A DNA stretch of 64,000 nt, from contig WACJ01000426.1 of the NCBI GenBank assembly GCA_008973525.1, positions 1 to 64,000 of the forward strand, given 5' to 3'. The notes beneath the pieces were generated by a model. It ran no database searches, had not been told where the DNA came from, and saw only the letters and a list, made by a program, of their open reading frames with translations. Source of the DNA: Stenopsyche tienmushanensis. Lineage: Eukaryota; Arthropoda; Insecta; Trichoptera; Stenopsychidae. Within the stretch, counting starts at the first letter, position 1. Each line of letters opens with the position of its first letter. This document shows, one piece after another, positions 55,896-64,000 of this stretch. Both the position numbers and the translations under genes were made by a program.

Positions 55896-56010
55896 AAAAC
55901 ATTAGTCAATAATTTCATAGGATTTTTTTCACTTTAAATGTTTTCGTTGAAGTTGGTTTTTTGCACTTTATTCCAAAAAAATCCTACGAACTTATTGAGT
56001 GATGTGTTAT
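55896..56010. mobile_element. Small mariner-type MITE, copy 1
   Basis: Inverted ends share TCAATAAGTTCGTAGGATTT (right, inverted) and GTCAATAATTTCATAGGATT (left), followed by T-runs. About 115 bp in total. The homologous copy at 63086-63202 has better preserved ends. TCAATAAGTTCGTAGGAT resembles mariner termini. Confidence 0.75.
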
Positions 56011-56069
56011 ATAAGTGTTATATAGTGTTATGTACAATTATTCAGTTTTCGAATATTCTTATTCAAGCT

Positions 56070-56165
56070 TGATAGACTGTAACTTTCCTGATTTTTATTG
56101 TATAAACACTGACTGAAATAAAAATTAACTTTGCAGAAATGGGTGCCAAATTTCATTCGGTGTCT
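56070..56165 (-). repeat. Repeat Q, copy 2
   Basis: Inverted match to 43440-43560: reverse complement contains GGCACCCATTTCTGCAAAG, TTATTTCAGTCAGTGTTTAT and GTTACAGTCTATCAAGCTT. Confidence 0.75.
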
Positions 56166-57513
56166 TTTCCGAAATGTTTGTCTCGTTAGAAAAATTATGT
56201 ATTTTGTCCAAGAAATGGGGTTAGCTTTCTTTTTTCAAACGCAATACCAAGGAGATAAATTTATGGAAATCCTAAGAGTCATACGTTTTAACAAGAAAAC
56301 AAGTCGATATTTGTAAATATAAGTTTGGCTTAATGTCAGAAACAAGTTAATATAAAAAATATTTCAATCCAAATTTATAAAAGTTCAATGCCGATTTTTA
56401 CACAATACTTGCCAAATAAGGCTTGATTTACGCGATTTTTTGACTTTTACGCGATGTTGGGCCTTATTATTGAATGTTATTTTTTTGCAAGCCATCCCTG
56501 TCTATATTGACAAATTTGTCCATCGGGGACAATGCCTAAGTGCACATTTACATGTGTATAAGGGCTTAGGTACAAATGTGTCGAATTGGCCGCATTTGGA
56601 CTTTCAATTCATATTCGGTTCGGCGACAATGGGAGCAAAAAAATGCAAATGGTAAAAAACTTTTCACCGGTATGACAATGAAAGTGACAAATTTGGCGTT
56701 GATTGCTCCTTTCAGGGGAAATCGGTCGCAGCCCAGGGGAAATTGGCGATGCGTCAAAATTGTGCGTACAACCCTTACGTAGCGAATTTGTCAAATTGGC
56801 GACGGTACGCCCTTGCCGCATGCGGGACCTGCTGTGTTTGTGTTTTCATTTGACGCGAGCAGAAGAATTAAATGCATATCCTTAATTGCAAAGAGTCCCG
56901 TTATTTGCCCCGTTCGGACAGTTGGAGGCGGGGGAGAGGGGTGCGCGTATGGGGCTGTGCCCCTAGCGGCCTCCGGTGGCCCCCGACGGACCGCGGGACA
57001 GATTTATGCTGCCCTGCCACCTGATTTACGATACTACCACCCAATACTAACATGACTGATTTTAAATTGTACACGTAGCGACCTTTGTGTTAGCCTGTGG
57101 AACCGTTCATTCGTATCAGGGTTGGAGAGTTTACACCGACGCTATTTATTGCACCCCTAAATAAATAAAAATAAAGAAAATTATAACGCAAATCTATTGA
57201 TTTTGCATATTAATATTTCAACAACAAGACTGCAATATTTGTAAGATTTCGCAATGTTTGACTTTGACGAACCGAAATAGGGTCACAGAACTCTAATACT
57301 ATTTCATACTCAGACGAATTCTTAAAATACAGATATTGATATTTTATAATAGAAGACTTTCAATATTTTATAAAAGTTCAATGGCAAAAAATAAAGACTA
57401 TGGCTACCATTGCATATATTATATGTATGTTGATCCCTTGTCTAAAAAAGTATTTTATGATAACAGTATTGAATAGTCATTGACAGTAAAAAAATGAGAT
57501 ACATAAGAATATA
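56166..57513. other. Unassigned stretch with a strong GC-rich island (56690-57010)
   Basis: The island contains CCCCTAGCGGCCTCCGGTGG and similar GC-rich sequence, with overlapping open frames of 60-80 codons in several phases and no known motif. Overlap in many frames reflects base composition rather than genes. Confidence 0.4.
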
Positions 57514-57923
57514 CAGTAGACTCTTGATTATCCGGGGGACTGCCGGGAAGGACAAACACGGATAATCCAAATCATCAAATTTATATTTGATGATTTGGTG
57601 ACATTATTTATTAAGAAAAACGCTCATAGGTAATATCTATGGTAGGACGATCGCGTATTTGCGAGCGAATTCCAGTGATTCAGAAAGAGCACTCTTGTAC
57701 GTTGAGTTCAAAGATGTTGTAGATGACATGTTGGGCGACGAGAGTGTTAAGCTGATTGTTCATAGATCCTCCGCAACGCTTATATACCCGGCTTAACCCT
57801 TTGCGTAGTGAGCTAATTTAAAATCTTCATAGCCGTAGATGCTATATTTGCTTGTCCACCACTTATCATCCGTACAAATCCGCAAACCAGATAATCCGCA
57901 CCCGGATAATCGAGAGTACACTC
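57514..57923. mobile_element. pogo/Tigger MITE (TA flanked)
   Basis: The left end CAGTAGACTCTTGATTATCC and right end GGATAATCGAGAGTACACTC are inverted repeats of about 23 bp. TA lies outside at 57512-57513 and 57924-57925. Inside the left end a further GGATAATCC word pairs with GATAATCC on the right. The ends match the CAGTA...TTGATTATCCGG terminus of the dead Tigger at 18256. 410 bp with no transposase. Confidence 0.92.
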
Positions 57924-57943
57924 TATGCTTAAGATATTGAATA

Positions 57944-58125
57944 TTAACCCTTTTTGCGTCAGACAACGATCTATTGTCATTTGCGAAAAGTGCCATCGCC
58001 GATATATCGTCGTGCATATGATGATGCCTTACTATTTGCATCGTTAGACAACGTTATATGAAACACTTATTTAATAGATAAGTTTATTTTGTAGGAACAG
58101 TTTAATACACAATTGCGATAATGAG
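57944..58125 (+). repeat. TTAA-starting repeat, piggyBac-like end, copy 2
   Basis: Starts TTAACCCTTTTTGCGTCAG and is collinear with 35442-35620 (GACAACGATCTATTGTC, GCGAAAAGTGCCATCG, CGATATATCGTCG, ACACAATTGCGATAATG). It stands 18 bp beyond the pogo MITE. Confidence 0.55.
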
Positions 58126-58337
58126 CCAAAAATATATGTCATTGTAAGATGAATAGATAATGTAGTGTGGCAAAAAAAATTCATTGGTAATAAATAGGTG
58201 ATTAGATGATACTCTTGGAATTTTTCTCGTAATATCTTAATTTGAGATTAATTTATAAGGTTGGGTAAAAATAGGAATTTGGGTAACTTGGATAGATAAA
58301 TATGTTCCTGCAAAAAGATAAGGATGATGGTAATTAT

Positions 58338-58600
58338 CTAATATATAAAAATAAATCTCTGTTTGTTCGTTTGTAATGCGCTGCCATACCGTTTATAAAA
58401 TTGCGATAAAACTTCGTCCACTTATTGCCAAAGATTGCGCGAGTAATAAAGGCATAATCTAATATATTATAAAAAAATCAATGTTTGTTTGTCCGTATTT
58501 AATGCGCTGCCATGCCGTTCATCCGATTGCGATAAAACTTTGTCAATTTATTATTTATACTCGCGGAAATAACATAGGCATAGTAAAAATATTGTTTGTG
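58338..58600 (+). repeat. Interspersed repeat family H, copy 5
   Basis: Two modules: GTAATGCGCTGCCATACCGT then ATTGCGATAAAACTTCGTCC, and TTTAATGCGCTGCCATGCCG then ATTGCGATAAAACTTTGTC. GCGCGAGTAATAAAGGCATA lies between and ATAACATAGGCATAG at the end. This copy best shows the duplication inside the unit. Confidence 0.78.
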
Positions 58601-59922
58601 TACGCAGTTTGTTATGCTTATTAGCTATTTATAAATATAATAATAATATACATAATGGTCTATAATAATAATAGCCTATAGATATAGTAATACTGGCATG
58701 TTAAAACGTTATAATAACGATATGAATTTGTCTGTTTTGTATTAGGTAACGCTTCATTTTCATATGTTATAAATAATACTGGGCAAGCCTTGACGAATAA
58801 AATATGGTTGAGACGCTGCATTACGATGATGATCTTCAAATACACTGCAATATTTAAAAAAGAAATTATGGTTTAATATGAGAATATTTTTAAAACATGA
58901 GCAAGTTACTGGCTTATGTAAGCACACATTGTCTCTTCCTAGTAACTTGCAATGCTCATTGCACCGAATTGTGGGACAATATTTTTGGAGTAATTTAAAG
59001 TGGGATAAAAACCCATTCGGCCCTATTAAAATTATAATAAATAAATTTCATCTAAATCCATTTTTTTGTATAAATATTATTAATTAATGTGTTTTTTTTA
59101 GAAACAATGAATATATTATAAATATATATATATTTGTCCATGGGTTTGTATCATTACTTTTATATCCTCTGTATAAACGTATCCTTCTCATCCTCCCACC
59201 TTGTATATTCCCCTTTCCCTTTGGTTGCACTTCAATGGTTCGGGAAAAATGGACCCCTTTAATTGTATGGACAGCCGCTTGCTCCGGCCAATACACAAGA
59301 GCCAATCCACTTTTTTTCTTACCAAGAAACTAAAATCGTTACAAGTTTATACTGAGCAGAAATCCTTATTTTTTCCCTCAAAAAAAAAATGAACCGTGGT
59401 CGTTGAAGAAAATAAATATGAAAACTTTTCAAGGATTTCGCCATTTATTTATCGCTCTTTTTTATAGTCAAAATGAAATTTCCAATGTTAAACTGAAAAT
59501 ACTTCATTCAAGCGCCTGTCATGTCAAATAAGCCTGCATCATCTGTTCGGCTGAATTTATAGCCTTTCATCGTCGCTTTTTTTTCTTGTGTGAATGGTTT
59601 TATTTTGAAAATATCAACAGTTTATCTTCAAAATTGGACTATAAATAAATATGAATTTAAATATTGATGAAAGCTATTTAAATGAGGGCGACAAAAAATA
59701 TTTCACCGAGCAATCAATGGATTTATAAAAATACAATGACATGACATAATATTAATATTTTGCAATTGCAATTTTCAATATTGCATAATGTGCGCTTAAT
59801 AAAAATCTATATCAGAGCAAACTTGGCAGATTAAGTGTTACCGATTTAAAACGCCGCAGCTCTGTTAATCTTTCATTTTACATGTTTCTGTTTTCATCTA
59901 TTATCATTAGCAAAAATTTTGG
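58601..59922. other. Unassigned stretch
   Basis: AT-rich; no recognised gene or repeat. Confidence 0.4.
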
Positions 59923-60600
59923 TGATGGAGTTATAATGTTTTCCATTAAGCGCCTTTTCTCGTCATATCAAACGGCTCGCCACTTGTCGAAGGTTTCCTG
60001 TTGAACTGAAACAAAAAATGGAATTTTTTTTTGATTTTTATTATGTGTAAGCTATCAACTAAGCTATAAAAATTTAAAAAAGTATAAAATTAAATATTTA
60101 GTAGGCTTTTTAGTTAAACTTTCATATTTTTTACCATTTATTTCCGCGAATACCTTAAAACTTTGGCTTAATAATATTATAGTGAGAAACATCCCAAAAT
60201 TTCAGTCAGATCGATCAATAAATTTTTAAGCTGTAACTGGCGAACATTTTGAAAATGCAGTTTCGAGGTAGTCTCGTTTAAAGTTTCAATGCGATAAATC
60301 CATCAATTTTAGTGACTTACCGATCAACCAATGATTCCAGGTGCATATAATAGATCTTCAGCTTTCTCAAAAAGTTGATTATCTTCGACTAACTGTTGTT
60401 TTCAGGCTATACAAGCTGCTTTTGTCTCAGAAAGACTCTTACGGTTCTAGCTCGCTATCCGCGATTCTTCTGCATTTTCAGCAAAGACTTTACAGTAGGT
60501 GCCAATAATTATATTCAATGTATTCATCATCTTTAAAATGAAGCTATAGTTGTTATTAAATATCCCAGTAGCAATGTATGTTGATATTTCAATGATTTTT
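59923..60600 (-). repeat. MULE-like element, 3' part, shared with 36444-36975
   Basis: Direct repeat of the 36.4-kb derivative, with an extra internal block (60388-60510) that is coding on the minus strand. The shared non-coding part (59923-60323) lies downstream of the coding stop and would be the 3' end of the element. Terminal inverted repeats are not recognised. Confidence 0.8.
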
Positions 60601-60855
60601 ATACCAAAATCCAGGTGCTTTGAAGCCAGTCGTCAAACCGTCAAGCATCTTTGAAGTAATTCATCCCTGGATAAATCTTTATAAATTGGTAATAGATGCT
60701 GTTTTATCTCTTGGCCAAGAAATGGAGTCAGGTCTTCAAGCTTTGGATATTTTTTAAAGCATTGGTTTTTTGCCATTTGCTCCAGCTTTTGAATCCAGTC
60801 GGGTTCCCATGATAATGTCTTTTTTTCATTTCTAGAACTCTTGTACTTTTTGTTC
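60324..60855 (-). pseudogene. MULE-like (Mutator-type) transposase, C-terminal part
   Basis: One minus-strand frame from about 60855 reads KTLSWEPDWIQKLEQMAKNQ, YPKLEDLTPFLGQEIKQHLL, PIYKDLSRDELLQRCLTV and a stop. After a junction it continues EISTYIATGIFNNNYSFILK, MMNTLNIIIGTYCKVFAEN, EESRIAS, a stop, NRKSLSETKAACIA, a stop, and KQQLVEDNQLFEKAEDLLYA PGIIG to a final stop at 60324. The order SWxxxQK...LPIYxxLSxDELLxRC...GIFNxGYxxILKxL...RIxxxxRKSxxxxKxARxxxK...LYxPGI is familiar from MULE-type transposase-like proteins repeated in invertebrate genomes. The expected TQNxNESL...W block between ELLQRC and the EISTYI segment has been deleted. I recognise the pattern rather than an exact family. 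Confidence 0.6.
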
Positions 60856-61304
60856 CTTTATTAAGATATTTTTGTTTCGAAAATTCAACCACACACGACA
60901 AACTATTGAGCTAAACTTGATTTCGAGCAACTTCGAGCTGACTTCGAGCAACTTAAATTTCGCATGCCTTCAGTTAAAGATATATGAGTGCAATATAACG
61001 ATAATTTTGCTTAAAATATTTTTAGGAACATCTCCTATGATAAAACTAAAGATAAAAAAGATTTAAACAAATGTATTGTGAAAGAAAGTTTGCTTAATTC
61101 CAAGAGCTGACTTCCTAGTTCACAGCGATTCTGATTACGAGCTATAACTTCCTATATATTTCATATTCCGATTTTTCTCTTTTGTAATGTATTCTAAATA
61201 TGTTATACTTTTGAAATACGTAATTAAAAAAATATTTTTTTGATTGCTATGAATTTATAATTTATTTATGGAATTAATTAAAATATATTAATGAAAGGAT
61301 ATTG

Positions 61305-61720
61305 ATTTGATGCTTATTGGCTGAAAGTTTGGCAGTTCCAGATTAAAGTGCATAGCACTAGAAAACAAATTTAAATCTGAGAGTCCCAGTCTGGGTACAT
61401 AGCAAATATATAGGAAGATATAAGCTAAATAAAACACATAATAATGATTTATGAGCTGGAATTTGAGTTAATAACAATGTTAACTAAGTAAGGATAACAG
61501 TATTATCAGATCAATATGATCAAATAAGTTCTGCATAAGAAAGTTGAATGTCATATAATATATTAACATAAAAGTCTACTAAATTATTGTTCATCAAAGA
61601 TTTATACTGAACCGAAAAAAACGATATTTTCGAATCGGTTCAGTTCCGGTTTTCGTTACGGCAAAATTAAAGGTTCTCTGGTTATCGGTTTCGGTTCATT
61701 TCGCAAAAAGTCAATTAAAC
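61305..61720 (+). repeat. Interspersed repeat related to 7735-7925
   Basis: Shared order: TGATGCTTATTGGCTGAAAG, GTTTGGCAGTTCCAG, then AATCGGTTCAGTTCCGG, GGTTATCGGTTTCGG. The spacing is about 200 bp longer here. Confidence 0.45.
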
Positions 61721-61959
61721 AAATAAGTATAATTATATAAATATGGTTTGTATCACTAGGGGTATTTTAAACCAGGGTATATAAGAAACATTTACGTACC
61801 CTTGCCGTTGATTGGTTTTGATTATTATATAGATACAATGTTCGTTAGACAATCTTGTGAGATCTTTATTTAAGACAACATTTATTAGGTCCATTCAACC
61901 GTGTTTACATAGAGTTGATATAATTTTCAGCCGGACGTGTCCATCGTCTGGTGACTTAA

Positions 61960-62330
61960 ACACATGACTGAACAATTTCAAGAGGTGTCCGCTACGAAAT
62001 CAGCAAATTCAAACACTGCAACTGCGGGGGGATGCAGATTGCCTCGGCAAACATTGTGTTGGGGGGGGGGGGGTGTTATTCCTTTAAAGGGAGGGGGCGA
62101 TGTAAATTGCTTGGGCAAACACAGAAGCCAGTTCCTCTTGAAGGGCCGGCCAGGGGGAGTGGGTGGAGGCCAAGTTGGGGGAGCTCGTTACACCGGCCAG
62201 TGGCCACCGGCCGGTCACATTCGTAATCAATTTAACCCAATATACAACATTGTCCTGGAGCGTTGGTACAATGGGACACAAAATGAACGGCATAATCGAA
62301 CACGCTTTATCCGCACGGAATAATCAAATG
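61960..62330. other. GC-rich island with G-runs and palindrome
   Basis: Two similar G-run-bearing segments follow each other: a GGGGGG run then ATGCAGATTGCCTCGGCAAA, and after a 13-G run (62061-62073), GGGAGGGGG with GATGTAAATTGCTTGGGCAA. They look like a diverged duplication. ACCGGCCAGTGGCCACCGG near 62190 has strong self-complementarity. Overlapping open frames up to 139 codons occur but show no known motif. Confidence 0.5.
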
Positions 62331-63085
62331 AATCCTATTTGCAATCGCATTTGTCCACTTTATTCGAATGCTGGCTATTTTTTCCCCCTGTTTGTGAACG
62401 AAAATAGCCAGCAGCAGCAGTATTGCTTACAGCTCGTTTTGAATTCAACTATTTCATCAAGGGAAGTACCCCATGGTATGTTTGGACACATAAGCTTAAA
62501 ATCCTGGACAATGCAATCGGATAGTCAACACGGTTACGATAAAGGAATCAAATCTGCACAGAGCACTGTATTGGGCCATTGAAAGAGTGATTCTGAAAGC
62601 CTTATTTGCTAACATATTTAACAGAATCGATTGAATGGAATCGACAAATATTTTTACGCAGCATATTTTTTTGGGATAACAACACCTCTCTATTGACAAA
62701 CAGATTTACCAACAACATTGACATCTGCTTGTATGAATTGAAGTTATGAAGAATTGAAGCAAAATCTTTGATAATCCGAATGCTTATAGAGCAAAGGGAA
62801 GTTTTCTTAAATTAATTTGATAATGAATATTTGAAATATTAAAACCCAAAAATTTGACCGGATCAAATAAGATTCTAATATCTCTAAGAATTGAAAAAGC
62901 AGCCGGACAGTGAGAGGTCATCGATTCGAGTCCAAATTGTATTATAATGCCATTATTAACCTTTTAATTGCCTCTGAGATATTAGAATTTGCGTCAACAG
63001 TTATGGTCAATGTAATACACATAGCTGTAATATGTTCAAATCCAAATTATAAAAAAATCATGATGATAAAATTAGTAGATTAGAT

Positions 63086-63202
63086 ATAACACATTATTCA
63101 ATAAGTTAGGTGGATTTTTTTTCTTATTATTTTTTCTTTATTTGGCATCGTTTTTTCGCAATTTCTTAAAATATCCTACGAACTTATTGAATGACGTGTT
63201 AT
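63086..63202. mobile_element. Small mariner-type MITE, copy 2
   Basis: Left ATAACACATTATTCAATAAG and right, inverted, ATAACACGTCATTCAATAAG, continuing into GTTCGTAGGAT-type sequence on the right. 117 bp; collinear in its ends with 55896-56010, with an unrelated AT-rich centre. Confidence 0.8.
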
Positions 63203-63662
63203 TCATTATTTTCATCAGATTTATCCCATTTTTTGGTTACATGTAAATGTAAATACTTAAATTCGTACAGAAAAAAAACACGTTAAGCTCTTAATTTATT
63301 AAAACGTATTATTTAAGATGTTGTGTAAAGATATCGGACCGGACTGTAAAGTGTTAATATTTAACTAAAATATTATTTATACAAAAATTATCAACTAATT
63401 CTAATGGAATAAAAAATCTGCTTATATTATTAAAATACTAATATATTTTGTGAATTTTATACATGTTAATACATTCGGTTCATCTAAGCGCATCACTACG
63501 CATAATTTGATTTTCATTAATATTACTTTTTATTATTCCTTATAGCTATTATTCCTTTTATAGCTAATAATTACAACGATTGTCAGGGTATTGTTTTTAA
63601 ATAACGGCATTTTTTAAATAATCACCTTTAGACGCATGCGTAAATCAAAACAATAAAGATTA
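63203..63662. other. Unassigned AT-rich spacer
   Basis: Nothing recognised. Confidence 0.35.
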
Positions 63663-63801
63663 TTTTGGGTCTGTTTTTATGCGGATTTTTTTAATGCGAT
63701 TTTGAAGTTATGCGGTTTTAAAAAATAATGGAATCTATCCTTCATTTCTTTTTAGACGACATCGCTTTTTTTATGCGAATGCGCATAAAAAAAATCCAAA
63801 A
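63663..63801. mobile_element. Small Tigger-type MITE
   Basis: Starts TTTTGGGTCTGTTTTTATGC after TA and ends with the imperfect inverse GCGCATAAAAAAAATCCAAA. Inside are GAAGTTATGCGGTTTTAAAA and ATGGAATCTATCC, the subterminal block of the 3936-4573 element. About 139 bp. Confidence 0.72.
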
Positions 63802-64000
63802 TGAACACAAATGCAACCGTTCAAGTCATCTATATTCAGAACATCCAATGTGAAAATAATGTTATATTAAGAACACTTTTCAACATATCCTGGATAAACT
63901 AGAGAATGAGTTATTAACTGTATCTGAAGCTTGGATAAAGTTTTCAATCTTAAGACTGTATAAATACTATTTCATGTGCAGTATCTCAGATAACTTCAAA

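Larger units (their letters stand above)
60856..63085. other. Unassigned stretch with repeat words and a GC-rich, G-run-bearing island
   Basis: The interval 61305-61720 relates to 7735-7925. The island 61960-62330 is listed separately. GATTCGAGTCC at about 62923 is B-box-like and may be a SINE scrap. A direct 19-bp-spaced TTCGAGCAAC repeat lies at about 60922-60955. No gene. Confidence 0.4.

Noticed and set aside
56566..57055. Cluster of 60-80 codon frames on both strands
   Set aside because: Same reason: base composition of a GC-rich island.
62163..62582. 139-codon and neighbouring overlapping frames in the GC-rich island
   Set aside because: Several phases and both strands are open at once, as expected from high GC; no motif.
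1..64000. CRISPR array, operon or prophage
   Set aside because: No regularly spaced identical repeats, no gene clusters with ribosome binding sites and no phage genes; the repeats are interspersed transposons.

Overview
AT-rich eukaryotic DNA, most probably from an arthropod and likely an insect. The evidence is the repeat content: mariner, Tc1, pogo/Tigger, piggyBac-like and MULE-like transposase remains, transposase pieces resembling the arthropod DUF4817-associated group, tRNA-derived SINEs and LTR-like repeats. I found no operons, no rRNA and no convincing intact host gene. The window reads as intergenic DNA or the inside of very large introns, built up from decayed transposons. All family names come from motif recognition by eye; no search was run.

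Layout. 0-7 kb: a long-armed fold-back MITE (446-740), a tiny TTAA-flanked fold-back (3827-3909), a Tigger deletion derivative (3936-4573) and a TIR-to-TIR mariner deletion derivative (5965-6869). 7-15 kb: two copies of a modular interspersed repeat (7.2 and 9.9 kb), a Tc1 N-terminal piece (10.5 kb), a Tigger C-terminal piece (12.8-13.4 kb) and a DUF4817-like fragment (13.8 kb). 15-24 kb: mariner fragment 1 fused to a second DUF4817-like fragment (15.4-16.1 kb), a piggyBac C-terminal cysteine-rich domain (17.9-18.1 kb), a nearly full-length dead Tigger (18.3-19.7 kb) and mariner copy 2 with TIRs, TA duplication and its whole catalytic triad (23155-24010). 25-34 kb: two LTR-like families, a SINE and a Tigger C-terminal half (33.7-34.3 kb). 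35-46 kb: a piggyBac-like end, a SINE, a MULE-like derivative (36.4 kb), a MITE (38.2 kb), another mariner deletion derivative (39997-40490), a Tc1 C-terminal end (42.2-42.7 kb) with a SINE beside it, and a Tigger-type element (45.4-46.0 kb). 46-64 kb: mostly unassigned AT-rich DNA with an LTR-like copy (51.0-51.4 kb), two small mariner-type MITEs (55.9 and 63.1 kb), a pogo/Tigger MITE (57514-57923), and a MULE-like pseudogene (60.3-60.9 kb) in a repeat shared with 36.4 kb.

Between these lie GC-richer islands of 100-300 bp (for example 8.9, 21.1, 22.8, 24.6, 31.5, 34.7, 44.0, 47.3, 56.8 and 62.1 kb). They show no coding signal I can defend and could be regulatory. One possible internal exon (48843-48991) and one basic ORF (22162-22380) are the only host-gene candidates, both weak. 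The transposons do not form a working system. Most are non-autonomous, and several show how short non-autonomous elements arise by internal deletion of transposase genes.
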